Positions 17,799-25,792 of a DNA stretch of 64,000 bases are shown piece by piece. The stretch comes from Desulfobacteraceae bacterium (GTDB taxonomy: Bacteria; Desulfobacterota; Desulfobacteria; Desulfobacterales; SURF-7). Below the pieces are notes generated by a model that saw only the letters and a list, made by a program, of their open reading frames with translations, was not told where the DNA came from and ran no database searches. The DNA lies in assembly GCA_003599865.1 (NCBI GenBank), contig QZKS01000020.1, forward strand, positions 1 through 64,000. Reading direction: 5' to 3'. How positions within the stretch are numbered: position 1 is the stretch's first letter; every line of letters starts with the position of its first letter. The position numbers and the translations under genes were made by a program.

Positions 17799-19283
17799 TT
17801 ACGGCTTCCAGGACCAGGTTTTCAGCGAATCCGGAAAGGCGTGGGGCTTGTATACGGATTCCCCCAGGAGCATCCGGATGCACTCCTGAATCGCTTCCGA
17901 CATGGTCGGATGCGGATACAGGGTGTTCAGCATTTCGCGAATCCCCCTGGATTGATTCATAAACAGTGATACGGCCATGACCGTGCTGGATATCTGCGGA
18001 CCGGCACCCCTCATGCCGAGAATCTTCGGTTCTTTCTCATCGGTTGCCAGAATTTTGACAAATCCATTTACCGCCCTCATGGCAATGGCACGGTGCAGAA
18101 AAGCGTTTGAGTAGTAAGCTGCCTTATAGGGTATGTTTTTCTTCCGGCACATCTTTTCATTTAATCCCACCGCAGCGACAGCCGGATGAAAAAACATGAT
18201 GGTGGACATGTCCTGGTAGCTGAGCGGTCTGGTGGGCTGCCCAAACATGCTCAATACGGCATGCCTTGCTTCCATTTCCGCAATATTGACCAAGGCCGGA
18301 AGATGGGTCACATCCCCGACCGCATAAATATTGTTTTTCGCAAGGCAGTTTTCATTGGTATCGATCCGTCCGGTGATGTCCGGTATGATGCCGGCGGCTT
18401 CCGGATTCAAACAGGAAAGATTGGGAGACCTTCCAATGGAAATCAAGGCAGCGTCCGCTTCCACCACCTGGGAATGCCCGTCCTGGAAATCCAGGATCAC
18501 ATCGATATGTTCCTGCCGTTTGACAATGTCCGTTAACACCGCGGAATGAAATATTTCAACACCGTTCCCCTCCAGGCACAAACTCACAAACCGGCTGATA
18601 TCCGGGTCCTCATAGGGAATCACGGTTTTTTCATAATCCACCAGATAGACCTTGGTCCGGTTAAAATTGGAAAAAATGGTTGCATATTCGCAGCCCACGA
18701 TACCGGCGCCGATAATGATCAGCCTTTTGGGAAATTCCTTGAGATTCAATATGGAGTCGGAACTTAAAATCCGTTCATGATCGAAATCGATCCCGGGAAA
18801 GGCTTTTGGCGTGGAACCGGTTGCAATCATAAAATGATCTGCCTGAACCATCTCGTCCGGACAGGCTTCGCGGACAATCCCAACCTGTTTTTCGGAAACA
18901 AACCGGCAGCATCCCCGTTTGAATGTCAGGGAGCCCGGTCCTTTCCATCGTCTGGGAGAAAAGGTCTCGATCTGGGAGAGCATCTGATACTGTTTTTCCC
19001 TGACCGCCCTCATCACCGTATCCCGGACATCTCCATAATCCGGCCTCAGTCCCGTTGCCCGGTAGCCCCGATCCGTCTTGGCCGCCACGGCATAATCTTT
19101 TGAAAGCTCCCACATGGTTTTGGAAGAAAGCGCTCCCCATCGGACACCCGCGCCGCCGATTTCATCCTTTTCAATGATGCAGACATGCTTGCCGAGATCC
19201 AGGGCTCTCATGGCCGCAGAAAAGCCGCTGACGCCGCATCCGATGACACACAGATCATATATGGGTGAATCTTTACCGGCCAT
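17799..19283 (-). CDS. FAD-dependent pyridine nucleotide oxidoreductase lacking the redox disulfide
   Basis: 494 residues with the fold of dihydrolipoyl dehydrogenase: FAD motif CVIGCGVSGFSAAMRA, NAD(P) motif IIGAGIVGCEYATIF, second FAD motif IYAVGDVTHLPALVNIA, and the interface domain ending in YPHPTMSEAIQE. The active-site segment reads GGAGVRWGALSSKTM; in dihydrolipoyl dehydrogenase it is GGTCLNVGCIPSK. Both redox cysteines are therefore replaced (Gly and Ala), so classic disulfide reduction is unlikely. It is closer in this respect to soluble transhydrogenases or NAD(P)H:quinone-type members. It precedes iorA with a 60-bp gap, which suggests transfer of electrons between NAD(P)H and another carrier near the Ior reaction; this is inference. 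Confidence 0.82.
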   Translation of the reverse strand: MAGKDSPIYDLCVIGCGVSGFSAAMRALDLGKHVCIIEKDEIGGAGVRWGALSSKTMWELSKDYAVAAKTDRGYRATGLRPDYGDVRDTVMRAVREKQYQMLSQIETFSPRRWKGPGSLTFKRGCCRFVSEKQVGIVREACPDEMVQADHFMIATGSTPKAFPGIDFDHERILSSDSILNLKEFPKRLIIIGAGIVGCEYATIFSNFNRTKVYLVDYEKTVIPYEDPDISRFVSLCLEGNGVEIFHSAVLTDIVKRQEHIDVILDFQDGHSQVVEADAALISIGRSPNLSCLNPEAAGIIPDITGRIDTNENCLAKNNIYAVGDVTHLPALVNIAEMEARHAVLSMFGQPTRPLSYQDMSTIMFFHPAVAAVGLNEKMCRKKNIPYKAAYYSNAFLHRAIAMRAVNGFVKILATDEKEPKILGMRGAGPQISSTVMAVSLFMNQSRGIREMLNTLYPHPTMSEAIQECIRMLLGESVYKPHAFPDSLKTWSWKP

Positions 19284-19445
19284 AGATCCCCTGTTTTTTG
19301 AAGATAACGGAAACTCTCTCTTCTTCTATAAACGAAAAAAGCCTGCCAGGCAAATCCTTCTTGATTCCGTATCGGCCCTTATGATACTTGAAAAATGATT
19401 TTCATCGGGTTTGTTTATGGATACTTAACCGGCAAAGGTTACAAA

Positions 19446-20363
19446 ATGAGCGTTATTGATGCAATAGGAAACACTCCCCTTGTGGAGATTGTACGCATGT
19501 GGAATACCGATAAAACCGGTGTACGCATCATGGCAAAGATTGAAGGTGCCAATCCCGGCGGTTCGGTCAAAGACAGACCCGCATATTACATGATCAAAAA
19601 AGCCATGGATTCCGGAAAACTGAAACCCAATCAGGTCATTCTGGAGCCGACTTCCGGGAATACCGGAATCGGAATGGCAATGATCGCAGCCGCACTCGGC
19701 TACCGGATCAAGCTGACCATGCCCGCCTGCGTGAGCATTGAACGAAGGTCCACATTGATTGCCATGGGGGCCGAACTGGAATTGACACCCGGATGCGACA
19801 AAACCGATGGCGCCATTGCCCGGGCACACGCGATCATGGAAACCTACGGCGATCAGTATTACATGCCGAACCAGTTCGACAATGATGCCAACTGGGAGGC
19901 CCACTACTACACCACGGCCCCGGAAATCATCCGGGATACGGACGGCAATGTCGATCTTTTTGTCGCCGGAATGGGAACCACCGGAACGCTGATGGGGTGT
20001 TCACGGTATTTCCGGGATCACAACCCCAGAACAAAGGTCGTTGGCATCGAACCAGGCCTGAATCACAGGATTCAGGGCTTGAAAAACATGCAGGAGTCCA
20101 TCGTACCGAAAATTTATCAGCCGGAACTGCTGGACAGAAAAATCATATGTGACGATGACAAAGCCTTTCATACGGTCCGCGATCTTGCCCTGCGGGAGGG
20201 GATTTTCTGCGGAATCAGCAGCGGTGCCGCCCTGTGGGGTGCAATAGAAGCGGCAAAAGATCTGCCAAGAGGTTCAACGGTTGTTGTGATATTGCCGGAC
20301 CGGGGAGATCGATATCTGTCTACCGAGGTGTTTCGATCCGTATGCGCGGAATGCCCTCCCTGA
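19446..20363 (+). CDS. Cysteine synthase (O-acetylserine sulfhydrylase family)
   Basis: 305 residues; I chose the ATG at 19446 because AAAGG precedes it and because the family N-terminus (VIDAIGNTPLVEIVRM) starts there. PLP lysine in NPGGSVKDRPAYYM; phosphate/substrate loop EPTSGNTGIGMAM; glycine-rich phosphate cup GMGTTGTLMG; C-terminal GISSGAALWGA. It makes cysteine from O-acetylserine and sulfide in the cytoplasm. The segment SIERRSTLIAMGAELELT leans towards the CysM type, but CysK cannot be excluded. The gene stands alone, with no serine acetyltransferase gene nearby. Confidence 0.92.
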   Translation: MSVIDAIGNTPLVEIVRMWNTDKTGVRIMAKIEGANPGGSVKDRPAYYMIKKAMDSGKLKPNQVILEPTSGNTGIGMAMIAAALGYRIKLTMPACVSIERRSTLIAMGAELELTPGCDKTDGAIARAHAIMETYGDQYYMPNQFDNDANWEAHYYTTAPEIIRDTDGNVDLFVAGMGTTGTLMGCSRYFRDHNPRTKVVGIEPGLNHRIQGLKNMQESIVPKIYQPELLDRKIICDDDKAFHTVRDLALREGIFCGISSGAALWGAIEAAKDLPRGSTVVVILPDRGDRYLSTEVFRSVCAECPP

Positions 20364-20420
20364 TCGGAAAAAACCGCTCCGGGCATCCATTTACCGGAAC
20401 AGTGTCCGGATTCCGATCAG
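20360..20420. terminator. Inverted repeat spanning both convergent stop codons
   Basis: CTGATCGGAA (20360-20369) pairs perfectly with TTCCGATCAG (20411-20420). Each arm contains the stop codon of one of the two convergent genes (cysteine synthase and TetR). An inner CCGG-rich segment could extend the stem. There is no strong uridine tract, so a bidirectional terminator role is tentative. Confidence 0.4.
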
Positions 20421-21034
20421 ACCGTGTCCATTCCTTTTCGAAAAACAGCGGCAATTAAAAGCGCGAGCTTGTGAATCTGCTTGCGCTTTTCTTCCCTGCT
20501 TCGGCCCGGATAATTTCGGAACGCCATGATGATGCCTGTCAAAGAAGCAAAAAATGCCTGGGAATAAACCTGCACCTTCTCTTTACGTGCACCGGCCCGC
20601 ATCAGCACCTGATCCAGCAGATCCAGAAAATACCGGGACACGGTATTGAATCGGCTGATAATCTGGGGTTCCATATCATTTTTGGTCATGAAATAGCTCA
20701 TCATCTGATAGGTGGGCTCGTTGTCGATCAGGTAATCGCTGACCTCAACAGCAAACTCCTCGATGGATGCACTCTGGTCTTCCATTCGTTTCTCAAACCG
20801 CTGTTCGACAATAATAATATCCCGGATCAACGCCTCGGCAAACAAATCATCCCGGCTGGGAAAATACCGGTAAATGGATGCTGCGGAAACGCCTGCCTCT
20901 GCGGCAATATCCCGCATTCCGATATCCTGAAACGGCATTCGCTCAAAAAGGATCATCGCCGCGTTGATGATCAATGTCTTTCTGATCTCGCGCTCATCCT
21001 CCCGCATCCGCATAAATGTGGACTTGTCTTGCAT
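20417..21034 (-). CDS. TetR/AcrR family regulator, second of a tandem pair
   Basis: 205 residues. N-terminal helix-turn-helix: EREIRKTLIINAAMILFERM, then MRDIAAEAGVSAASIYRYFP and SRDDLFAEALI. The C-terminal part ends in a region typical of TetR proteins that act on lipid or efflux genes, but no ligand can be named. It is a close paralogue of the gene at 21034 along its full length; the first 75 residues are largely identical. Its ATG overlaps the stop of that gene (TAATG), so the two are translationally coupled and may form a heterodimer. Confidence 0.9.
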   Translation of the reverse strand: MQDKSTFMRMREDEREIRKTLIINAAMILFERMPFQDIGMRDIAAEAGVSAASIYRYFPSRDDLFAEALIRDIIIVEQRFEKRMEDQSASIEEFAVEVSDYLIDNEPTYQMMSYFMTKNDMEPQIISRFNTVSRYFLDLLDQVLMRAGARKEKVQVYSQAFFASLTGIIMAFRNYPGRSREEKRKQIHKLALLIAAVFRKGMDTV

Positions 21035-21681
21035 TATTGCGCTCCCTTCGACTGTGAGGTGCTCTTTCTCAAGGAATCAAGCGTCATTCCATCCTGCATG
21101 ATGAGCAAGGCAAGAGAATGCATATGTTTCCTTTTTTCCTCTTTGTTCTTGCTGGGAAAATTCCGAAACGTCATTACCACGCCGGTCAATGAGGCAAAAA
21201 AGGCGTGGGTAAAATATTTTGCATTCTCCGCTACACCGGCTTTTTTCAGGATCTCATCATACATGTTCAGAAAATAAATCTGAACCGCATTGAATTTATT
21301 CATGACCCGGGGATTGATGCCGCCGCGGATCATGAAATGACACATCATTTGAAAGGTGGCTTCATTGTCAATCAAATAGTCAACGACGGCAACGGCAAGA
21401 TCCTCAATGGAAGTATGGCCTTCTGCCAGATCCTGTTCCAGCCGTTTTTCAATATTGTTCACATCCTGGATGAGCGCCTCAATAAAAAGGTCGTCCCGGC
21501 TGGGGAAATAACGATATATCGTGGCTGCGGATACGCCGGCTTCTTTTGCGATTTCCCGCATTCCGATTTCATGGAACAGCTTTGTTTCAAAAAGTTTCAG
21601 CGCTGCTTCCATAATCAGCGTTTTTCTGATTTCTCTTTCATCCTCTCTTAATTTCATGAATGCTGATGAAGAATCCGACAT
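21034..21681 (-). CDS. TetR/AcrR family regulator, first of a tandem pair
   Basis: 215 residues; TTTGGAGGG precedes the ATG at 21681. Helix-turn-helix in MREIAKEAGVSAATIYRYFP, preceded by LREDEREIRKTLIMEAAL as in the neighbouring paralogue. The C-terminus is about 10 residues longer than in the paralogue. About 60 bp upstream on the minus strand lies the AT-rich stretch TTACAGTAAAGTAAA, which could contain the promoter and an autoregulatory site, but no convincing palindrome. No target gene is adjacent except the pair itself. Confidence 0.9.
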   Translation of the reverse strand: MSDSSSAFMKLREDEREIRKTLIMEAALKLFETKLFHEIGMREIAKEAGVSAATIYRYFPSRDDLFIEALIQDVNNIEKRLEQDLAEGHTSIEDLAVAVVDYLIDNEATFQMMCHFMIRGGINPRVMNKFNAVQIYFLNMYDEILKKAGVAENAKYFTHAFFASLTGVVMTFRNFPSKNKEEKRKHMHSLALLIMQDGMTLDSLRKSTSQSKGAQ

Positions 21682-21988
21682 TCCCGATACCCTCCAAATT
21701 CTCTGACATAATCTGCTTGATCATTTTACTTTACTGTAATTTCAGCTTGGGTAGACCATGAAGGACACGATCCTGGCCCCGGAACACCTAAATATGCTGA
21801 AAAAATGCCCCTGATTCCGGAAGTCCCTCACATGACCGGATCACATGAAAACGCTGCAAAATGCGTTGCCCTGACCAATATAATAACCATTGGATGATTA
21901 GATTGCAGGAGTACGAATTTCTGTTCTTGATAACACAGTTCACTCGGATAAACAACCCAAAACTAAGGTTTATAAAGGGAAATCCATC
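21682..21988. other. Non-coding stretch, tetR pair / lysM gene
   Basis: 307 bases between the start of the TetR pair and the end of the LysM protein gene, both on the minus strand. The part next to the TetR start is AT-rich and should hold its promoter. I see no RNA gene, no clear terminator hairpin for the upstream LysM gene and no credible small open frame. Confidence 0.45.
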
Positions 21989-22681
21989 CTACCGTTTCTT
22001 TTGGATCCGCAGTTTCTGCCCGGGAAATATCGTCTTTTTCCCGGAAAGAGACGGGTTCAGCTGTGTCAACTCCGCCACACTCAAATCGTATTTGCGGCTG
22101 ATACTGTAAAGCGTATCCCCTTGACGGACATGATGATAAATCTCCGGGCCTTTCGAAGAAGGCTGTTTCTTCTCCGCTACGATCTTTTGGGGCTGTTTCT
22201 TCTCCGCTACGGTTTTTTGGGGCATTTCGGCGACACTTTTCGGCACGCTTTTTTCAGCCTGTTTCTTGGGTTCCGGACTCCGGCTTTCCATTCTTTCAAG
22301 GATAGTGGCCAGATTGGATTCCAGGGTATAGACCCGAGTGGTCAATTGATCGAGTTTTTCCCCCTGGGTCTCCAGACCGACAAGCTTTGTTTCAAACAGA
22401 CTCAGATCAATAATGCGATCCTCCATCTGCTTGATCCTGGCGTCCATTCCCGTAATACGGTCAGGATCAAAGGATTTCCCTGATTTTAATGCAATCAATC
22501 CCACCAGAACAGCTACCGCAATTCCCCCTGCCAGGTACAGCAATACCGTCATTCCCGTAGCACCGGAAAAATTGAAACCGGACCGTTTTTTCATCAGGGA
22601 TGAATGTTCCATGCCGTCAAAATAATTTTCGTCCTTTTTTTCCTCCATTGAATCGTCTTTCATGGGATCATCAAATTTCAT
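21989..22681 (-). CDS. Membrane-anchored LysM protein
   Basis: 230 residues from the ATG at 22681, preceded by GAGAGGG. A charged cytoplasmic N-terminus of about 40 residues is followed by one membrane segment (VLLYLAGGIAVAVLVGLIAL), a helical region with heptad character (QMEDRIIDLSLFETKLVGLE), a Lys/Pro/Glu-rich linker with a tandem 10-residue repeat, and one C-terminal LysM domain (HHVRQGDTLYSISRKYDLSV to IFPGQKLRIQKK). LysM binds peptidoglycan glycans, so the protein would tie the inner membrane to the cell wall. It lies 52 bases downstream of the DUF6178 gene, in a run with AmpG, which also points to murein. Confidence 0.85.
   Translation of the reverse strand: MKFDDPMKDDSMEEKKDENYFDGMEHSSLMKKRSGFNFSGATGMTVLLYLAGGIAVAVLVGLIALKSGKSFDPDRITGMDARIKQMEDRIIDLSLFETKLVGLETQGEKLDQLTTRVYTLESNLATILERMESRSPEPKKQAEKSVPKSVAEMPQKTVAEKKQPQKIVAEKKQPSSKGPEIYHHVRQGDTLYSISRKYDLSVAELTQLNPSLSGKKTIFPGQKLRIQKKR
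22161..22220. repeat. 30-bp tandem repeat, two copies, inside the lysM gene
   Basis: Two adjacent 30-bp units (22161-22190 and 22191-22220) differ at two positions. They encode two copies of a 10-residue QK-V-AEKKQP-type linker unit. The in-frame unit length means that slippage would change linker length without breaking the LysM domain. Confidence 0.85.
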
Positions 22682-22733
22682 TGCACCCTCTCCCTGCAAA
22701 TAGTTAACTGAACGATGAACAATATTAAGGCTT

Positions 22734-24509
22734 TTAGAGATGCCCTGATTCTTTTTTATAGCCTAACAAAAACATACGCACATATCTTGGGTCAAGGTTA
22801 TTCGCAGAAACCCCTCCATACTCATTTTCCAGTTCCCGAAATAATGCATCAAAAACATTACCATACCGTTCGGTGATCTCCCTGTCCGACCAGCCGGTCC
22901 GGGCGGCAATCCAATGGACAAAAGCGGTTTTGGCATGGGTCGTGATCCGCCGGTTCAACGGTTCATCCGCCTGCGGTTCGTTTTGCCGGTTTTCTATCGA
23001 TTCTTCAAAAATTCCATCAAAAAAAGATTTAAACCGGTCATCCAGTTCGACAGGCGCCGGCTTATTTTCCAGGCCAAGCCGATCCCTTGCCCAGAGTGTC
23101 AAGAGAACATTCTTATAGGTAACAAAATACCCGGTGATTGGTTCAAACACGATGTTCAATACGGAAAAAAGGGTATCAAACCGGAACACATCGGATACGG
23201 CTTTTTCCGTTTTCCGGACATCGTCTATCGACGCAAACTCACGATACAGTTTTCCGGTTTCGTAATTATCATAATACAGGGGTTTTTTCAGCAGAAGCCC
23301 CCCCAGTACCCCCATCCACTCTTCACCCCAGAATCCCAACGCCGGCCTGTTTTCCTGAAACCAGCTTTTTTTCAGCCATCGATCCGTACGCCATTTCAGC
23401 TCCAGAACAAGGCCATAGCCGATTTTAAAAAAAGAGGAAAGAGGATACTCCGAAATCAATGACAGCAGATTTTCAACATGCGGTTTTTCCGCACCTCCGG
23501 AAAGATGCTGAAGCCCGATGCTGACGTAACCACAAGCCTTTGCCACAATTTCAGCCAGTTCCTCCTTTCCCCGTATGGTTTTCCGGTCAGCGGAAATAAT
23601 GGTATTGCAGAGGACCGCGAATTCGGATTCCAGGCCCGGCGCCAGGTCGGTCTGATTCATTGTTCTTGAAAACAGATCCTCTCCGGCAATAGCGGAAACC
23701 GGATACAGAGACAATGGAATGTTTTTCTCCCGGGAACTTTCCGGCCGGGCTGTTTTTTCCCGCATGGTGCTTCTGATCTTTTCAGGGAGCGGCTGATAGA
23801 TTCCGATGGCCTCTTCAAACGGAAGAAATCCTTTTTCAGCCATCCGGACATTTCTCCAGCGGTAGATCTCCTCTTCCGCCTCGGCAGGCAGCATGCCGGC
23901 AAATTCAAACAGGATTTTCTGATACATGACATGGTCCGTATCGGCCAGTTTTTTCAGCAGGGAATCAACGATCTCCTCTTTTTCCCGGGAAAACCCGTCA
24001 TCTTCCGGCGGATCGGCAGGATGATCCAAAAACCGGATGTAGAAAATCCCGTCCACCGTGGAAAAACCATCTCCAAAAACGGAAGGGTCCTCATCATGTT
24101 CCCGTATTCTCACTTCAATGGTTTTGAGAAGACAGAACTCGAACAACTCCAGTTTTTCATCCTGAACCCATTGGATCAGACGATCTTCATCGGCCTTTAA
24201 CAGGAGATCAAACCATTTCAGTACCGGCTGCAGGCTGATTCTGTCCCGTTGCCATATCTCCACATCCAGAATGTATTCCCACTGGGATTTGGAAGCCATG
24301 GAAAGTATGGGCAATGCATCATCAATTCCAATGTCGTGGATGAAAAAATAAAAATCCTCCCCGGAAAAGGAATGGACCAACGGCAGAGGGTCAGGAGTAT
24401 CCATAATTGCATCCAATGCCTTTTCAGCAGGCATGGAAAGCAGCCTGCGCCGCTGTTCCAGCAATTCGCGTTTCTTTTGTTCCATCTCTTTTTCGATGTT
24501 ATCGTTCAT
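22734..24509 (-). CDS. DUF6178 family protein
   Basis: 591 residues from the ATG at 24509, 14 bases after the AmpG stop; longer readings would run back into ampG. The N-terminal signature (LSMPAEKALDAIMDTPDPLP, then LVHSFSGEDFYFFIHDIGID and SQWEYILDVEIWQRDRI) is that of DUF6178, a large soluble family that I know mainly from Desulfobacterota. It begins with a short coiled-coil-like stretch. I see no catalytic motif, signal peptide or membrane segment. It is encoded between ampG and the LysM protein. Function is unknown. Confidence 0.78.
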   Translation of the reverse strand: MNDNIEKEMEQKKRELLEQRRRLLSMPAEKALDAIMDTPDPLPLVHSFSGEDFYFFIHDIGIDDALPILSMASKSQWEYILDVEIWQRDRISLQPVLKWFDLLLKADEDRLIQWVQDEKLELFEFCLLKTIEVRIREHDEDPSVFGDGFSTVDGIFYIRFLDHPADPPEDDGFSREKEEIVDSLLKKLADTDHVMYQKILFEFAGMLPAEAEEEIYRWRNVRMAEKGFLPFEEAIGIYQPLPEKIRSTMREKTARPESSREKNIPLSLYPVSAIAGEDLFSRTMNQTDLAPGLESEFAVLCNTIISADRKTIRGKEELAEIVAKACGYVSIGLQHLSGGAEKPHVENLLSLISEYPLSSFFKIGYGLVLELKWRTDRWLKKSWFQENRPALGFWGEEWMGVLGGLLLKKPLYYDNYETGKLYREFASIDDVRKTEKAVSDVFRFDTLFSVLNIVFEPITGYFVTYKNVLLTLWARDRLGLENKPAPVELDDRFKSFFDGIFEESIENRQNEPQADEPLNRRITTHAKTAFVHWIAARTGWSDREITERYGNVFDALFRELENEYGGVSANNLDPRYVRMFLLGYKKESGHL

Positions 24510-24523
24510 CTTCTTATCAAATT

Positions 24524-25765
24524 CTATTGTTGATTGTTGTGGGCTCCCGGTGTGAATTTCAGCAGCAGCATCATCCCCGGAAATGCGACGACGGCGCAGA
24601 AAATAAAAAACCACTCCCACCCCATCTGTTTTGCAAAAAAACCGGTGGGGGCGGATGCAAATACCCTTGGTATGCCCATGAGACTGGACAGCAATGCATA
24701 CTGGGTGGCGGTAAACCGTTTGTTGGTAATACTGGCCATAAAAGCCACATATGCCGTGGTTCCCATACCACTGCTGAGATTCTCAAAGGCAATCACGGCA
24801 GAAAGACCGGCAACACTCGGACCGATATGGGCAAGCAAGGCAAAACATGCCGTTGAAACGGCTTGCAGAACCCCGAAAACCCAGAGACTGCTGTAAATGC
24901 CGATTTTCAGCATCATAACACCGCCGACAAGACTGCCGGCAATGGTTGCCCAGAATCCAAACAGTTTCACCACCGCTCCGATCTGGGTCTTTGTAAAACC
25001 GATATCCAGATAAAACGGCGTGGTCATGGCACTGGCCATGGCATCCCCTATTTTATAGAACAGAACAAACGACAGAATCCATATGGCCCCGGTGCGGCTG
25101 AAATATTCCAGGAGGGGATCGAAAACCGCTTCCCTGATCGATCCCGGCGTTCCGGCCGGATTATCCGGCTCCGGTGTCAGGATGGTCGTGATCACGCCCG
25201 GAAGCATGCAGAGCGCCATGATCAGATACACCGCCCGAAACGGGATATGGTCCGCCATGATCAGACCGCCCCCGGAAGCCAGAAGCATCCCGACGCGATA
25301 ACCATTTACATAAAAAGATGACCCCAAACCCAGTTCTTCATCCGGGAGATCCTCCCGCCGGTATGCATCAATGGTGATATCCTGGGATGCGCTGAAAAAG
25401 GTCACCCAGAAAGCGGCAAAAGCCACCAGCCAGGGTTGTTTTCCCGGATTGGTAAAGGCGAGAAGAACTATCGACAACATCAGAAAGAGTTGCGCAACGA
25501 GCAGCCATCCCAGCCTTCTCCCCAGAAACGGCAGCGTAAAACGATCCAGGACAGGAGCCCAGAGGAATTTCAATGTATAGGGAAGCCCGACAAGCGTCAT
25601 CAAACCGATCACCGTAAGGTCAACCCCTTCTTCTTTCATCCAGGCCTGCAGGACGCTCAATGTCAGAAGAAGAGGCAACCCGCTGGCAAATCCCATGATC
25701 AGCGCAACAATCATTCGACGGCTGAAGATGACCTCCAGAACCGCCTTTCCGGTTGGTGACTGCAA
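24524..25765 (-). CDS. ampG: AmpG-like MFS permease (muropeptide transporter family)
   Basis: 413 residues with 12 predicted membrane segments; start is TTG with GAGG upstream. Early segments read MGFASGLPLLLTLSVLQAWM and LVGLPYTLKFLWAPVLDRF, and an inner motif SQDITIDAYRREDL, all characteristic of the AmpG/AT-1 branch of the major facilitator superfamily. AmpG imports anhydromuropeptides released during wall growth for recycling. The pairing with a LysM protein two genes downstream fits a wall-related role. The length is close to the shorter AmpG forms. Some members of this branch transport acetyl-CoA or siderophores, so the substrate is not certain. Confidence 0.82.
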   Translation of the reverse strand: MQSPTGKAVLEVIFSRRMIVALIMGFASGLPLLLTLSVLQAWMKEEGVDLTVIGLMTLVGLPYTLKFLWAPVLDRFTLPFLGRRLGWLLVAQLFLMLSIVLLAFTNPGKQPWLVAFAAFWVTFFSASQDITIDAYRREDLPDEELGLGSSFYVNGYRVGMLLASGGGLIMADHIPFRAVYLIMALCMLPGVITTILTPEPDNPAGTPGSIREAVFDPLLEYFSRTGAIWILSFVLFYKIGDAMASAMTTPFYLDIGFTKTQIGAVVKLFGFWATIAGSLVGGVMMLKIGIYSSLWVFGVLQAVSTACFALLAHIGPSVAGLSAVIAFENLSSGMGTTAYVAFMASITNKRFTATQYALLSSLMGIPRVFASAPTGFFAKQMGWEWFFIFCAVVAFPGMMLLLKFTPGAHNNQQ

Positions 25766-25792
25766 CGGAACCTCATTTAAGCATTTAATGTG

